The notes below the pieces were generated by a model. The model was not told the origin of the DNA, did not search any database, and worked only from the letters and a program-made list of their open reading frames with translations. The position numbers were made by a program, and so were the translations under genes. DNA of 64,000 bases from Methylotenera sp965234545 (GTDB lineage: Bacteria; Pseudomonadota; Gammaproteobacteria; Burkholderiales; Methylophilaceae), in NCBI GenBank assembly GCA_965234545.1, contig OZ248348.1, forward strand, positions 186,001 through 250,000, read 5' to 3'. Of this stretch, positions 42,132 through 51,900 are shown piece by piece; position 1 is the first letter of the stretch; each line of letters opens with the position of its first letter.

Positions 42132-42200
42132 AAGCAGCAGTAAGTTTATTAACCGGGGAGCTAATTACATTAGCGTTTGCACCCATTTAGGAGTCATAGC

Positions 42201-42632
42201 ATGGCAAAGAAAGTCATCGGCTACATAAAACTGCAGATTCCTGCAGGTAAAGCCAATCCAAGTCCTCCAGTAGGTCCGGCCTTAGGTCAACGTGGTTTAA
42301 ACATCATGGAATTTTGTAAGGCATTTAATGCCGCAACCCAAAGCGTTGAGCCTGGTTTGCCAATTCCTGTGGTGATTACGGCATTTGCTGATAAGAGTTT
42401 TACTTTTATCATGAAATCGCCACCGGCCACTATTTTGATCAAAAAAGCCGCCGGCATTACTAAAGGTTCACCACGTCCGCATACAGACAAAGTGGGTAAA
42501 ATCACTCGCGCACAAGCCGAAGAGATTGTTAACACTAAACGTGCTGATCTTTCAGCGGCTGATATGGATGCTGCAGTACGTACCATTGCTGGTAGCGCGC
42601 GCAGCATGGGCATTGAAGTGGAGGGTGTATAA
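42201..42632 (+). CDS. rplK: Ribosomal protein L11
   Basis: Large-subunit protein of the GTPase-associated centre. The 143 residues start AKKVIGYIKLQIPAGKANPSPPVGPALGQRG in the family pattern, and AGITKGSPRPHTDKVG lies in the rRNA-binding C-terminal domain. ATG 42201 with GGAG before it; an in-frame ATG at 42177 is too early. One base before rplA. Confidence 0.97.
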   Translation: MAKKVIGYIKLQIPAGKANPSPPVGPALGQRGLNIMEFCKAFNAATQSVEPGLPIPVVITAFADKSFTFIMKSPPATILIKKAAGITKGSPRPHTDKVGKITRAQAEEIVNTKRADLSAADMDAAVRTIAGSARSMGIEVEGV

Positions 42633-42633
42633 C

Positions 42634-43320
42634 ATGGGTAAAAGAATTGAAGCGCTACGCGCAAAAGTGGATCGCAATAAATTGTATCCAGTGCAAGAAG
42701 GTTTAACCTTGGTTAAGGAAAATGCAAAAGCTAAATTCAACGAATCCGTTGATGCGGTGATTAATCTTGGTATTGATGCGCGTAAATCAGACCAATTGGT
42801 TCGTGGTGCATTGGTGCTACCAAACGGCACAGGTAAAACGACACGCGTTGCCGTTTTTGCTCAAGGCGCCCAAGCCGAAGCAGCTAAGGCGGCGGGTGCA
42901 GACATTGTTGGTTTTGAAGATTTGGCGGAACAAGTTAAAGCCGGTGTGATGGATTTTGACATCGTTATTGCCACGCCTGATGCCATGCGTATCGTTGGTG
43001 CCTTAGGTCAAGTATTAGGCCCACGTGGTTTGATGCCTAACCCAAAAGTCGGTACCGTGACACCGGATGCAGCAACAGCGGTTAAAAACGCTAAAGCCGG
43101 ACAAGTGCAATACCGTACAGATAAAGGCGGTATTGTGCACTGCACTATCGGTCGTGCATCGTTCACGGTTGATCAATTGCAAGGCAACTTATTAGCATTG
43201 GTAGACGCTTTGAACAAAGCCAAACCAGCCGCTACTAAAGGCGTTTACCTGAAAAAATTGTCTGTATCTAGCACCATGGGTGCAGGCGTTCGTGTTGATC
43301 AAGCCAGCTTGGTAGCATAA
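42634..43320 (+). CDS. rplA: Ribosomal protein L1
   Basis: Forms the mobile L1 stalk and, in E. coli, represses the L11 operon by binding its mRNA leader. The 228 residues start GKRIEALRAKVDRNKLY and include VLGPRGLMPNPKVGTVTPD, the L1 signature. I chose ATG 42634; the open frame extends into rplK from 42526, but those residues are not L1-like. The stop is followed by the long L10 leader. Confidence 0.97.
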   Translation: MGKRIEALRAKVDRNKLYPVQEGLTLVKENAKAKFNESVDAVINLGIDARKSDQLVRGALVLPNGTGKTTRVAVFAQGAQAEAAKAAGADIVGFEDLAEQVKAGVMDFDIVIATPDAMRIVGALGQVLGPRGLMPNPKVGTVTPDAATAVKNAKAGQVQYRTDKGGIVHCTIGRASFTVDQLQGNLLALVDALNKAKPAATKGVYLKKLSVSSTMGAGVRVDQASLVA

Positions 43321-43650
43321 AAAAGAATGATGAGTCGCGCTAACGAGCGTGACTCGCAAAGGCCTTTGGGCTCTTTATTAAAAGCATAACGGCTGACAAT
43401 AAAGAGGTTATCAAAGACCGTAGGTGTCCATTTGGACTTAATGTAAGTGTGTTGGTGGTGGGTGAAGAAGGGCGTTTAACTTCGACCTCTGCGACAAATA
43501 GACAAAACCCTACGCAGATGGCGCATCCCTAAACAGGAATATTTCCCTGCTAAATGATCGCCGTAAAAGGTTTTTAATGCGCATGTTGGCATTAAAAACG
43601 GATTCTGTTTTAGCAATAAAGCAGAGATTTTAACGGAAGGAGTACAGACC
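43321..43650 (+). promoter_or_regulatory. rplJL leader (probable L10 autoregulatory RNA)
   Basis: 330 bases without a gene between rplA and rplJ. It holds a 10-pair stem GAGTCGCGCT/AGCGTGACTC (43332-43355), a perfect 10-pair stem TTTTTAATGC/GCATTAAAAA (43571-43598), and an imperfect TCTG...CAGA hairpin near the rplJ start. The position and folded character match the L10 leader, where excess L10-L7/L12 complex represses translation. The exact binding fold was not modelled. No clear -35/-10 pair was found here. Confidence 0.65.
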
Positions 43651-44139
43651 TTGAGTCTAAATCTTACAGAGAAAAAAGCAGTAGTTGCAGAAGTTAGCGC
43701 ACAAGTTGCTGAGGCGCAAGCCATCGTTCTAGCCGAATACCGCGGCATGGGCGTGGCAGACATGACTGTGTTACGTGCAGAGGCTCGTAAATCTGGTGTA
43801 TACCTACGCGTGTTGAAAAACACCTTGGTTCGTCGTGCAGTTGACGGCACACCATTTTCAGCCTTAGCCAGCAATATGGTTGGTCCATTGGTGTTTGGTA
43901 TTTCAGCCGACCCAGTGGCTGCGGCAAAAGTGTTAAACAATTTCGCTAAGGCTAATGACAAATTTGTCATTAAAGGTGGCGCAATCCCTAATCAAGTGAT
44001 GGATGTTGCAGGTGTTCAAGCCCTTGCATCTACATTAAGTCGTGAAGAATTGCTTGCAAAATTTGCACGTACGCTCAACGAAGTGCCAACTAAGTTTGCA
44101 CGTGCGTTAGCAGCCGTTCGTGATGCAAAAGCAGCGTAA
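43651..44139 (+). CDS. rplJ: Ribosomal protein L10
   Basis: Base of the L7/L12 stalk. The 162 residues start SLNLTEKKAVVAEV and include AIVLAEYRGMGVADMTVLR and LRVLKNTLVRRAV, the rRNA-binding part; the C-terminal helix that carries L7/L12 dimers ends ALAAVRDAKAA. The start codon is TTG (43651) with AAGGAG upstream, a weak start that fits translational control through the leader. Confidence 0.96.
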   Translation: MSLNLTEKKAVVAEVSAQVAEAQAIVLAEYRGMGVADMTVLRAEARKSGVYLRVLKNTLVRRAVDGTPFSALASNMVGPLVFGISADPVAAAKVLNNFAKANDKFVIKGGAIPNQVMDVAGVQALASTLSREELLAKFARTLNEVPTKFARALAAVRDAKAA

Positions 44140-44208
44140 TTCGTCAGCACTTAAATCGCTTGGGCGACTAATTAAAAGCAACATTATTAAATTTTAAGGA
44201 ATATTAAA

Positions 44209-44586
44209 ATGGCAGTTTCAAATAAAGATATTTTAGATGCAGTAAGCAATATGTCAGTGTTGGATTTAACGGCATTCATTAAAGAAATCGAAGAAACATT
44301 TGGCGTTTCAGCAGCAGCAGTGGCAGTGGCCGCTTCAGCAGGTGGCGGTGCAGCAACAGCTGCCGCTTCTGAGCAAACTGAGTTCAGCGTTGTGTTAACA
44401 AATGCAGGCGAACAAAAAGTAAGCGTGATTAAAGCGGTGCGTGAATTAACGGCTTTAGGTTTGAAAGAAGCGAAAGACTTAGTTGATGGCGCACCAAAAA
44501 CCATTAAAGAAGGCTTGAACAAAGCGGATGCAGAAGCGGCATTGAAAAAATTGATCGAAGCTGGTGCAACTGGCGAAATCAAATAA
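44209..44586 (+). CDS. rplL: Ribosomal protein L7/L12
   Basis: Stalk protein recruiting translation GTPases. The 125 residues have the N-terminal dimer domain (ILDAVSNMSVLDLTAFIKEIEE over two helices), an Ala/Gly-rich hinge (about 40-55), and the C-terminal domain with KVSVIKAVRELTALGLKEAKDLVDGAPK split across its conserved helices. 69 bases after rplJ. Confidence 0.97.
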   Translation: MAVSNKDILDAVSNMSVLDLTAFIKEIEETFGVSAAAVAVAASAGGGAATAAASEQTEFSVVLTNAGEQKVSVIKAVRELTALGLKEAKDLVDGAPKTIKEGLNKADAEAALKKLIEAGATGEIK

Positions 44587-44610
44587 TTCATTGCTGAATT
44601 AATGGCCATG

Positions 44611-44632
44611 GGCTGACGGGAAACCGTCAGCC
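44611..44632 (+). promoter_or_regulatory. rplL-rpoB intergenic hairpin (attenuator or processing site)
   Basis: GGCTGACGG (44611-44619) and CCGTCAGCC (44624-44632) form a perfect nine-pair stem capped by GAAA, a GNRA tetraloop. No long T-run follows directly, which fits partial attenuation or RNase processing between rplL and rpoB as in E. coli. Confidence 0.6.
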
Positions 44633-44663
44633 TTCGCCGTTTCTAGCGACGAAAAAAGTGTAA

Positions 44664-44689
44664 CAAAATGTAATACCAAAATGTAATAC
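44664..44689 (+). repeat. Perfect 13-base tandem duplication upstream of rpoB
   Basis: CAAAATGTAATAC occurs at 44664-44676 and again at 44677-44689 with no mismatch and no spacer. It lies between the attenuator-like hairpin and an AU-rich palindrome (44753-44771, TATAAATT/AATTTATA) just before rpoB. Confidence 0.9.
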
Positions 44690-44812
44690 AAGTACGGCCG
44701 GTTTTTTTAATTTTTAACACATGAAGTTAGAAATAAAAGTGCTTTTCAAGCGTATAAATTTTCAATTTATAACAAGTGCTTTAATTTCTGCCCTCAAATA
44801 CTAGGAGATGCA

Positions 44813-47800
44813 ATGAGCTATTCCTTCACCGAAAAGAAACGCCTTCGTAAAAGTTTTGCTAAACGCGAAAGTGTTCAGGAAATTCCCTATTTACTTGCAA
44901 TGCAATTGGAGTCCTATAAGGCCTTTTTGCAGGCAGACGTAGCCGCAGATAAGCGCACTGAAGATGGTCTGCAATCGACCTTCGCTTCTGTATTTCCTAT
45001 TGTTAGCCATTCAGGCAACGCCAGATTGGACTACGTCAGCTACCAGCTTGGTGCTGAGCCATTTGATGTAAAAGAATGCCAACAACGCGGTTTAACCTAT
45101 GCAGCCCCGTTGCGCGTTAAAGTGCGTTTAACCATTATGGACAAAGAAGCGTCCAAACCTACTGTTAAAGAAGTGAAAGAACAAGAAGTCTACATGGGTG
45201 AATTGCCTTTGATGACTGAAAATGGCTCCTTCGTTATTAACGGTACCGAGCGAGTGATTGTGTCGCAATTGCACCGCAGCCCTGGCGTGTTCTTTGAGCA
45301 CGATAGAGGCAAAACTCACAGCTCAGGTAAATTATTATTCTCAGCCCGGATCATTCCATACCGTGGTTCATGGTTGGATTTTGAGTTTGATCCTAAAGAT
45401 TACTTGTATTTCCGTATCGATCGTCGTCGTAAGATGCCGGTCACCATCTTGCTTAAAGCATTGGGTTACACCCCAGAGCAAATCATTGCTACCTTCTTTG
45501 ATTTTGATACTTTCCATATCAGCGCTAAAGGCATTGAGTTTAGTTTGGTACCAGATCGTCTACGTGGCGAAGTGGCTAAATTTGACATCGTGGCTAAAAA
45601 CGGCGATGTAGTGGTGGCTAAAGATAAACGCATTACCGTTAAACACATACGGGACATGGAAAAAGCCGGCGTTAACAAAATTGCCGTGCCGCAAGATTTT
45701 ATCTTGGGTCGCGCGATTGCCAACAACATCATCGATAGCGAAACCGGTGAAGTGGTAGCGAATGCCAACGACGAGATCACAGAATCACTATTGGAAAAAT
45801 TGATCGCTGCTAACGTTAAACAAATTAGCACGCTTTATTCTAATGATTTAGATCACGGTGACTACATATCACAAACCCTGCGTATCGATGAAATCCCTGA
45901 TCAATACAGTGCGCGCGTTGCGATTTACCGCATGATGCGCCCAGGTGAGCCGCCAACTGAAGATTCAGTAGAGGCCTTGTTTAACGGTTTGTTCTTCAAT
46001 GAAGACCGTTATGATTTGTCACGCGTTGGTCGCATGAAATTTAACCGTCGCGCCTTCCCTGTTAAAGCGGAAGAGCGTCAATCAAATTGGATGCGTAAGT
46101 TCTACGAAGAAAAAGGCCCACGTGGTGCTGAAGGCGCTTACGTGTTGTCAAATGACGACATCCTAGCGGTAATCGGTGTGTTGTTGGAGTTGCGTAATGG
46201 TCGCGGTGAGATTGATGACATTGACCACTTAGGTAACCGCCGCATCCGTTCAGTCGGTGAGCTAGCTGAAAACCAATTCCGTACTGGTTTAGTCCGTGTG
46301 GAACGTGCGGTTAAAGAGCGCTTAAGCCAAGCCGAATCAGACAATTTAATGCCGCATGATTTAATCAATGCTAAACCTGTGTCCAGTGCGATACGTGAGT
46401 TCTTTGGTTCCAGCCAATTATCACAGTTTATGGATCAAACCAATCCATTGTCTGAGATTACCCACAAACGCCGTATTTCAGCTTTAGGCCCAGGCGGCTT
46501 GACGCGTGAGCGTGCGGGTTTTGAGGTGCGCGATGTGCATTCAACCCATTACGGTCGTATGTGCCCAATTGAAACACCGGAAGGTCCAAACATTGGTTTG
46601 ATCAACTCATTGGCTTTGTATGCTCGGACCAATGAATACGGTTTCTTAGAAACCCCATACCGTCGTGTGGATGGCAATAAAGTATCCGGTACCATTGATT
46701 ACTTGTCGGCCATTGAAGAAAGCCAGTACATGATTGCGCAGGCCAATACCGATTTGGATGCGAAAAACATGTTCGTGGAAGACTTAATTTCTTCACGTCA
46801 TCATAATGAATTCACCATGACGCAACCTGAGCGTGTCCAATACATGGACGTGGCGCCAGGCCAAATTGTGTCGGTGGCGGCATCCTTAATTCCATTCTTG
46901 GAACACGATGATGCTAACCGCGCATTGATGGGCGCCAACATGCAACGTCAAGCTGTACCTTGCCTACGCGCAGAAAAAGCCGTGGTTGGTACCGGTATTG
47001 AGCGTACGGTGGCAGTTGACTCAGGTACGACAGTGCAAGCGCGTCGTGGTGGGGTTGTGGATTACGTCGACTCTGGGCGTATTGTGGTGCGTGTTAACGA
47101 CGATGAAGCCAAAGACGGTGAAGTTGGTGTGGACATTTACAATTTAATCAAATACACCCGCTCTAACCAAAATACCAACATTAACCAACGTCCATTAGTG
47201 CAAGTGGGTGATAAATTGGCGCGCGGCGATGTGATAGCCGACGGTGCTTCTACCGACATGGGTGAATTGGCTTTAGGCCAAAACATGTTGGTAGGTTTTA
47301 TGCCATGGAATGGTTACAACTATGAGGATTCCATCTTAATTTCAGAGCGCGTGGTAGCGGACGATCGCTATACATCCATCCACATTGAAGAGTTAACTGT
47401 GGTGGCACGTGACACAAAATTAGGACCTGAGGAAATCACTCAAGATATCTCTAATCTAAGCGAGCGCATGCTTAGCCGCTTGGATGAGATCGGTATTATT
47501 TATATCGGTGCAGACGTTGAAGCAGGCGATGTATTGGTCGGTAAAGTGACCCCTAAAGGTGAAACGCAATTGACACCAGAAGAGAAATTGCTGCGTGCAA
47601 TCTTCGGTGAAAAAGCGTCGGACGTAAAAGACACGTCATTACGCGTACCATCAGGCATGAGCGGCACCGTTATTGATGTGCAAGTGTTTACTCGTGAAGG
47701 ATTAGAGCGTGATTCACGTGCCCAGCAAATTATCGACGATCAATTGGCGCACTATAAAACTGATCTGGCTGACCAAATGCGTATTGTTGAAGACGACGCC

Positions 47801-48985
47801 TTTGGCCGTATTCGCCGTTTGATTGAAGGTAAAGTGGCCACTGGTGGTCCAAACAAATTGAAAAAAGGCGAAACACTGACGGCTGAATACTTGGCTGCAG
47901 TAGGCCGTTACGATTGGTTTGATATTCGCTTAAGTGATGAAGAAACCGCTAGACAAATGGAACAATTGAAAGACAGCTTGGCGCAAGCCCGTGTTGCTTT
48001 CGATAGTAAATTTGAAGAGAAAAAACGTAAATTGACCCAAGGCGATGAATTGCCAGCTGGCGTTCAAAAAATGGTTAAGGTTTATCTAGCCGTTAAACGT
48101 CGTATACAGCCAGGCGATAAAATGGCCGGTCGTCACGGTAACAAAGGTGTGATTTCAAAAATTTGCCCAGTGGAAGACATGCCGCACATGGCCGACGGTA
48201 CCCCTATGGATATTGTGTTGAATCCGTTGGGCGTGCCGTCACGTATGAACATCGGTCAGATCCTAGAAACCCACTTGGGTTGGGCTGCTAAAGGCCTGGG
48301 TCATCGCATAGATGAAATGTTGCAAGCCGAAGTTAAAGTGGCCGAAATCCGTAAGTTCTTAGAACAAATATACAACGGCAGCACAGGCAAAAAAGAAGAC
48401 ATAAAATCCTTTACCGATGCAGAAGTATTGGAATTGGCGAGAAACCTTAAAAATGGCGTGCCGTTTGCAACGCCAGTATTCGATGGTGCAGCCGAGTCCG
48501 ATATTAAAGCCATGTTGGATCTTGCTTTCCCTGATGACGATGCACGCACCAAACAATTGCAGTTCTCTGCGGGTAAAACGCAGGTGAAATTGTTTGATGG
48601 TCGTACCGGTGATGCGTTTGAGCGTCCAGTGACGGTCGGTTACATGCACGTGTTGAAATTGCATCACTTGGTGGATGACAAAATGCACGCGCGTTCAACT
48701 GGTCCATACTCATTGGTGACACAGCAGCCATTAGGCGGTAAAGCGCAATTTGGTGGACAGCGTTTTGGTGAGATGGAGGTCTGGGCATTAGAGGCATACG
48801 GTGCGTCATATACCTTGCAAGAAATGCTGACAGTGAAATCGGATGACGTCACTGGCCGTACCAAAGTATATGAAAACATCGTCAAAGGCGAACACAAAAT
48901 TGATGCCGGCATGCCGGAATCATTCAACGTGTTAGTGAAAGAAATTCGTTCACTCGCTATCGACATTGACCTAGATCGCAATTAA
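44813..48985 (+). CDS. rpoB: RNA polymerase beta subunit
   Basis: Catalytic subunit of RNA polymerase, 1390 residues (E. coli 1342). The rifampicin-binding region around FGSSQLSQFMDQTNPLSEITHKRRISALGPGGL reads as wild type (S, Q, D, H, R and S positions all present). GNKGVISKICPVEDMPH and the C-terminal GGKAQFGGQRFGEMEVWALEAYGA also match. ATG 44813 with AGGAG before it; rpoC follows 11 bases after the stop. Confidence 0.98.
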   Translation: MSYSFTEKKRLRKSFAKRESVQEIPYLLAMQLESYKAFLQADVAADKRTEDGLQSTFASVFPIVSHSGNARLDYVSYQLGAEPFDVKECQQRGLTYAAPLRVKVRLTIMDKEASKPTVKEVKEQEVYMGELPLMTENGSFVINGTERVIVSQLHRSPGVFFEHDRGKTHSSGKLLFSARIIPYRGSWLDFEFDPKDYLYFRIDRRRKMPVTILLKALGYTPEQIIATFFDFDTFHISAKGIEFSLVPDRLRGEVAKFDIVAKNGDVVVAKDKRITVKHIRDMEKAGVNKIAVPQDFILGRAIANNIIDSETGEVVANANDEITESLLEKLIAANVKQISTLYSNDLDHGDYISQTLRIDEIPDQYSARVAIYRMMRPGEPPTEDSVEALFNGLFFNEDRYDLSRVGRMKFNRRAFPVKAEERQSNWMRKFYEEKGPRGAEGAYVLSNDDILAVIGVLLELRNGRGEIDDIDHLGNRRIRSVGELAENQFRTGLVRVERAVKERLSQAESDNLMPHDLINAKPVSSAIREFFGSSQLSQFMDQTNPLSEITHKRRISALGPGGLTRERAGFEVRDVHSTHYGRMCPIETPEGPNIGLINSLALYARTNEYGFLETPYRRVDGNKVSGTIDYLSAIEESQYMIAQANTDLDAKNMFVEDLISSRHHNEFTMTQPERVQYMDVAPGQIVSVAASLIPFLEHDDANRALMGANMQRQAVPCLRAEKAVVGTGIERTVAVDSGTTVQARRGGVVDYVDSGRIVVRVNDDEAKDGEVGVDIYNLIKYTRSNQNTNINQRPLVQVGDKLARGDVIADGASTDMGELALGQNMLVGFMPWNGYNYEDSILISERVVADDRYTSIHIEELTVVARDTKLGPEEITQDISNLSERMLSRLDEIGIIYIGADVEAGDVLVGKVTPKGETQLTPEEKLLRAIFGEKASDVKDTSLRVPSGMSGTVIDVQVFTREGLERDSRAQQIIDDQLAHYKTDLADQMRIVEDDAFGRIRRLIEGKVATGGPNKLKKGETLTAEYLAAVGRYDWFDIRLSDEETARQMEQLKDSLAQARVAFDSKFEEKKRKLTQGDELPAGVQKMVKVYLAVKRRIQPGDKMAGRHGNKGVISKICPVEDMPHMADGTPMDIVLNPLGVPSRMNIGQILETHLGWAAKGLGHRIDEMLQAEVKVAEIRKFLEQIYNGSTGKKEDIKSFTDAEVLELARNLKNGVPFATPVFDGAAESDIKAMLDLAFPDDDARTKQLQFSAGKTQVKLFDGRTGDAFERPVTVGYMHVLKLHHLVDDKMHARSTGPYSLVTQQPLGGKAQFGGQRFGEMEVWALEAYGASYTLQEMLTVKSDDVTGRTKVYENIVKGEHKIDAGMPESFNVLVKEIRSLAIDIDLDRN

Positions 48986-48996
48986 GGAGAATTCAC

Positions 48997-51900
48997 ATGA
49001 AAGCTCTATTAGACTTATTCAAACAGGTAACGCAAGAAGAAGAATTTGATGCAATTAAGATTGCACTGGCTTCACCTGAAAAAATCCGTTCATGGTCATA
49101 TGGCGAAGTTAAAAAGCCAGAAACGATCAACTACCGCACCTTCAAACCGGAGCGCGATGGTCTATTTTGTGCCAAAATTTTTGGCCCAATAAAAGACTAC
49201 GAATGCTTATGCGGTAAATACAAACGCTTAAAACACCGCGGTGTCATTTGTGAAAAATGCGGCGTAGAAGTGACTTTATCTAAAGTGCGTCGTGAGCGTA
49301 TGGGTCACATAGACCTAGCGTCACCGGTTGCGCATATTTGGTTCTTGAAAAGCTTACCAAGCCGTTTAGGCATGGTGCTGGACATTGCCTTGCGCGACAT
49401 TGAGCGCGTGCTGTATTTTGAAGCATTCATCGTGGTTGACCCAGGCATGACGCCGTTAACACGCGGTCAGCTATTGACTGAAGACGACTACTTGGCAAAA
49501 GTAGAAGAGTACGGTGATGAATTTAATGCGGTGATGGGTGCTGAAGCGGTACGTGAATTATTGCGCACGATGGACATTGAGCGTGAAGTGGTGCAGTTGC
49601 GTCAAGATTTAAGCGCGACTGGCTCTGAAGCGAAAATCAAGAAAATCGCTAAACGTCTAAAAGTATTGGAAGCATTCCAAAAATCCGGCATCAAACCTGA
49701 GTGGATGATATTGGAAATATTGCCGGTATTGCCACCAGAGCTACGTCCATTGGTGCCATTGGATGGCGGTCGCTTTGCTACATCCGATTTAAACGATTTA
49801 TACCGTCGCGTGATTAACCGTAATAACCGTCTAAAACGTTTGTTAGAGTTGAAGGCACCGGAAATCATTGTGCGCAATGAAAAACGCATGTTGCAAGAAG
49901 CAGTGGACTCCTTATTGGATAACGGTCGTCGCGGTAAAGTGATGACGGGTGCCAATAAACGTCCATTGAAATCATTGGCAGACATGATCAAAGGTAAGGG
50001 CGGCCGTTTCCGTCAAAACTTACTGGGTAAACGCGTGGATTACTCCGGTCGTTCCGTGATCGTGGTTGGCCCGCAACTCAAATTGCATCAATGTGGTTTA
50101 CCGAAAAAAATGGCATTGGAATTATTCAAACCGTTTATTTTCCATAAACTTGAAGTATTGGGCATTGCTACCACCATTAAAGCGGCTAAAAAGAAAGTAG
50201 AAGAAGAAGGACCAGAAGTTTGGGATATCTTGGAAGACGTGATTCGCGAGCATCCGGTACTATTGAACCGTGCGCCTACGCTGCACCGTCTTGGTATCCA
50301 AGCCTTTGAGCCTATCTTAATTGAAGGTAAAGCCATTCAATTGCACCCATTGGTTTGTGCGGCATTCAACGCCGACTTCGATGGTGACCAAATGGCGGTT
50401 CACGTGCCACTATCATTAGAAGCGCAAATGGAAGCGCGCACCTTAATGCTGGCTTCCAATAACGTTCTTTCACCTGCTAACGGCGAACCTATCATTGTGC
50501 CATCGCAGGATATCGTGTTGGGTTTGTACTACATGACGCGTGATCGTATGGCGGCACGTGGTGAAGGCATGCGTTTTGCGGATGTGAAAGAAGTGCAGCG
50601 TGTATTCGACCAAGGTTTGGTGGACATCCATGCAAAAATTACCGTGCGTATTAAAGAATACGATGTGGATTTAGACGGCGTTAAAACCGAAAAAACCACA
50701 CGCTATGACACCACGGTCGGTCGTGCATTGTTGTCAGCTATTCTGCCAGCAGGCCTTGCCTACAGCAATATTGATAAAGCCTTGAAAAAGAAAGAAATTT
50801 CTAAATTAATCAATGCTTCATTCCGCAAAGTGGGCATACGTGAAACCGTAATATTCGCCGACAGATTAAAAGACATGGGTTATTCCTATGCGACTAAAGC
50901 CGGTATTTCTATCAGCATTAACGATATGTTGGTGCCTAAGGAAAAAGAATCCTTAATCACCGCAGCCGAAACCGAAGTGAAAGAAATTGAAGACCAATAC
51001 GTTTCTGGTTTGGTAACACAAGGCGAGCGTTACAACAAAGTGGTGGATATCTGGGGTCGTGCTAGTGATAAGGTAGCGGACGCCATGATGAAGCAACTTA
51101 AGGAAGAAGACGTCCTAGACGCTGACGGCAAACAAGTTAAAGATAAAGCCGGTAAAGCGCTACGCCAAGAATCGTTTAATGCGATTTACATGATGGCCGA
51201 CTCGGGCGCGCGTGGTTCTGCTGCGCAGATTCGTCAATTGGCTGGTATGCGCGGCTTGATGGCTAAACCAGACGGTTCAATTATTGAAACGCCTATTAAA
51301 GCTAACTTCCGCGATGGCTTAAACGTATTGCAATACTTTATTTCTACCCACGGCGCACGTAAAGGCTTGGCCGATACGGCATTAAAAACAGCGAACTCCG
51401 GTTACTTGACTCGCCGTTTGGTGGACGTAACGCAAGACTTGGTGGTAACTGAAAACGATTGCGGTACCAGTGACGGTTTGGTCACCAAAGCCTTAGTAAA
51501 AGGCGGTGAGGTGATAGAGCCCTTGCACGATCGTATCTTGGGTCGTACTGCGGCCCTAGACGTGATTGATCCGGAAACACAAGCGGTGATTTACCCAGCC
51601 GGTACCTTGCTAACGGAAGACGAAGTTGAGCACATTGATGCCTTGGGTATCGATGAAGTTAAAGTACGTACTGCCTTAACCTGTGACACCCGTTATGGCA
51701 TCTGTGCTAAATGTTATGGCCGTGACTTAGGTCGCGGTAAGTTAATTAGCATGGGTGAAGCCGTGGGTGTGATTGCGGCGCAATCCATTGGTGAGCCTGG
51801 TACACAGTTGACCATGCGTACCTTCCACATTGGTGGTGCAGCATCGCGTGCGGCTTCAGTTTCACAAGTGGAAGCTAAATCAAATGGCGTGTTGAATTTC

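Noticed and set aside
42526..42633. N-terminal extension of rplA into rplK
   Set aside because: The extra residues are not L1-like; ATG 42634 gives the normal L1 start.
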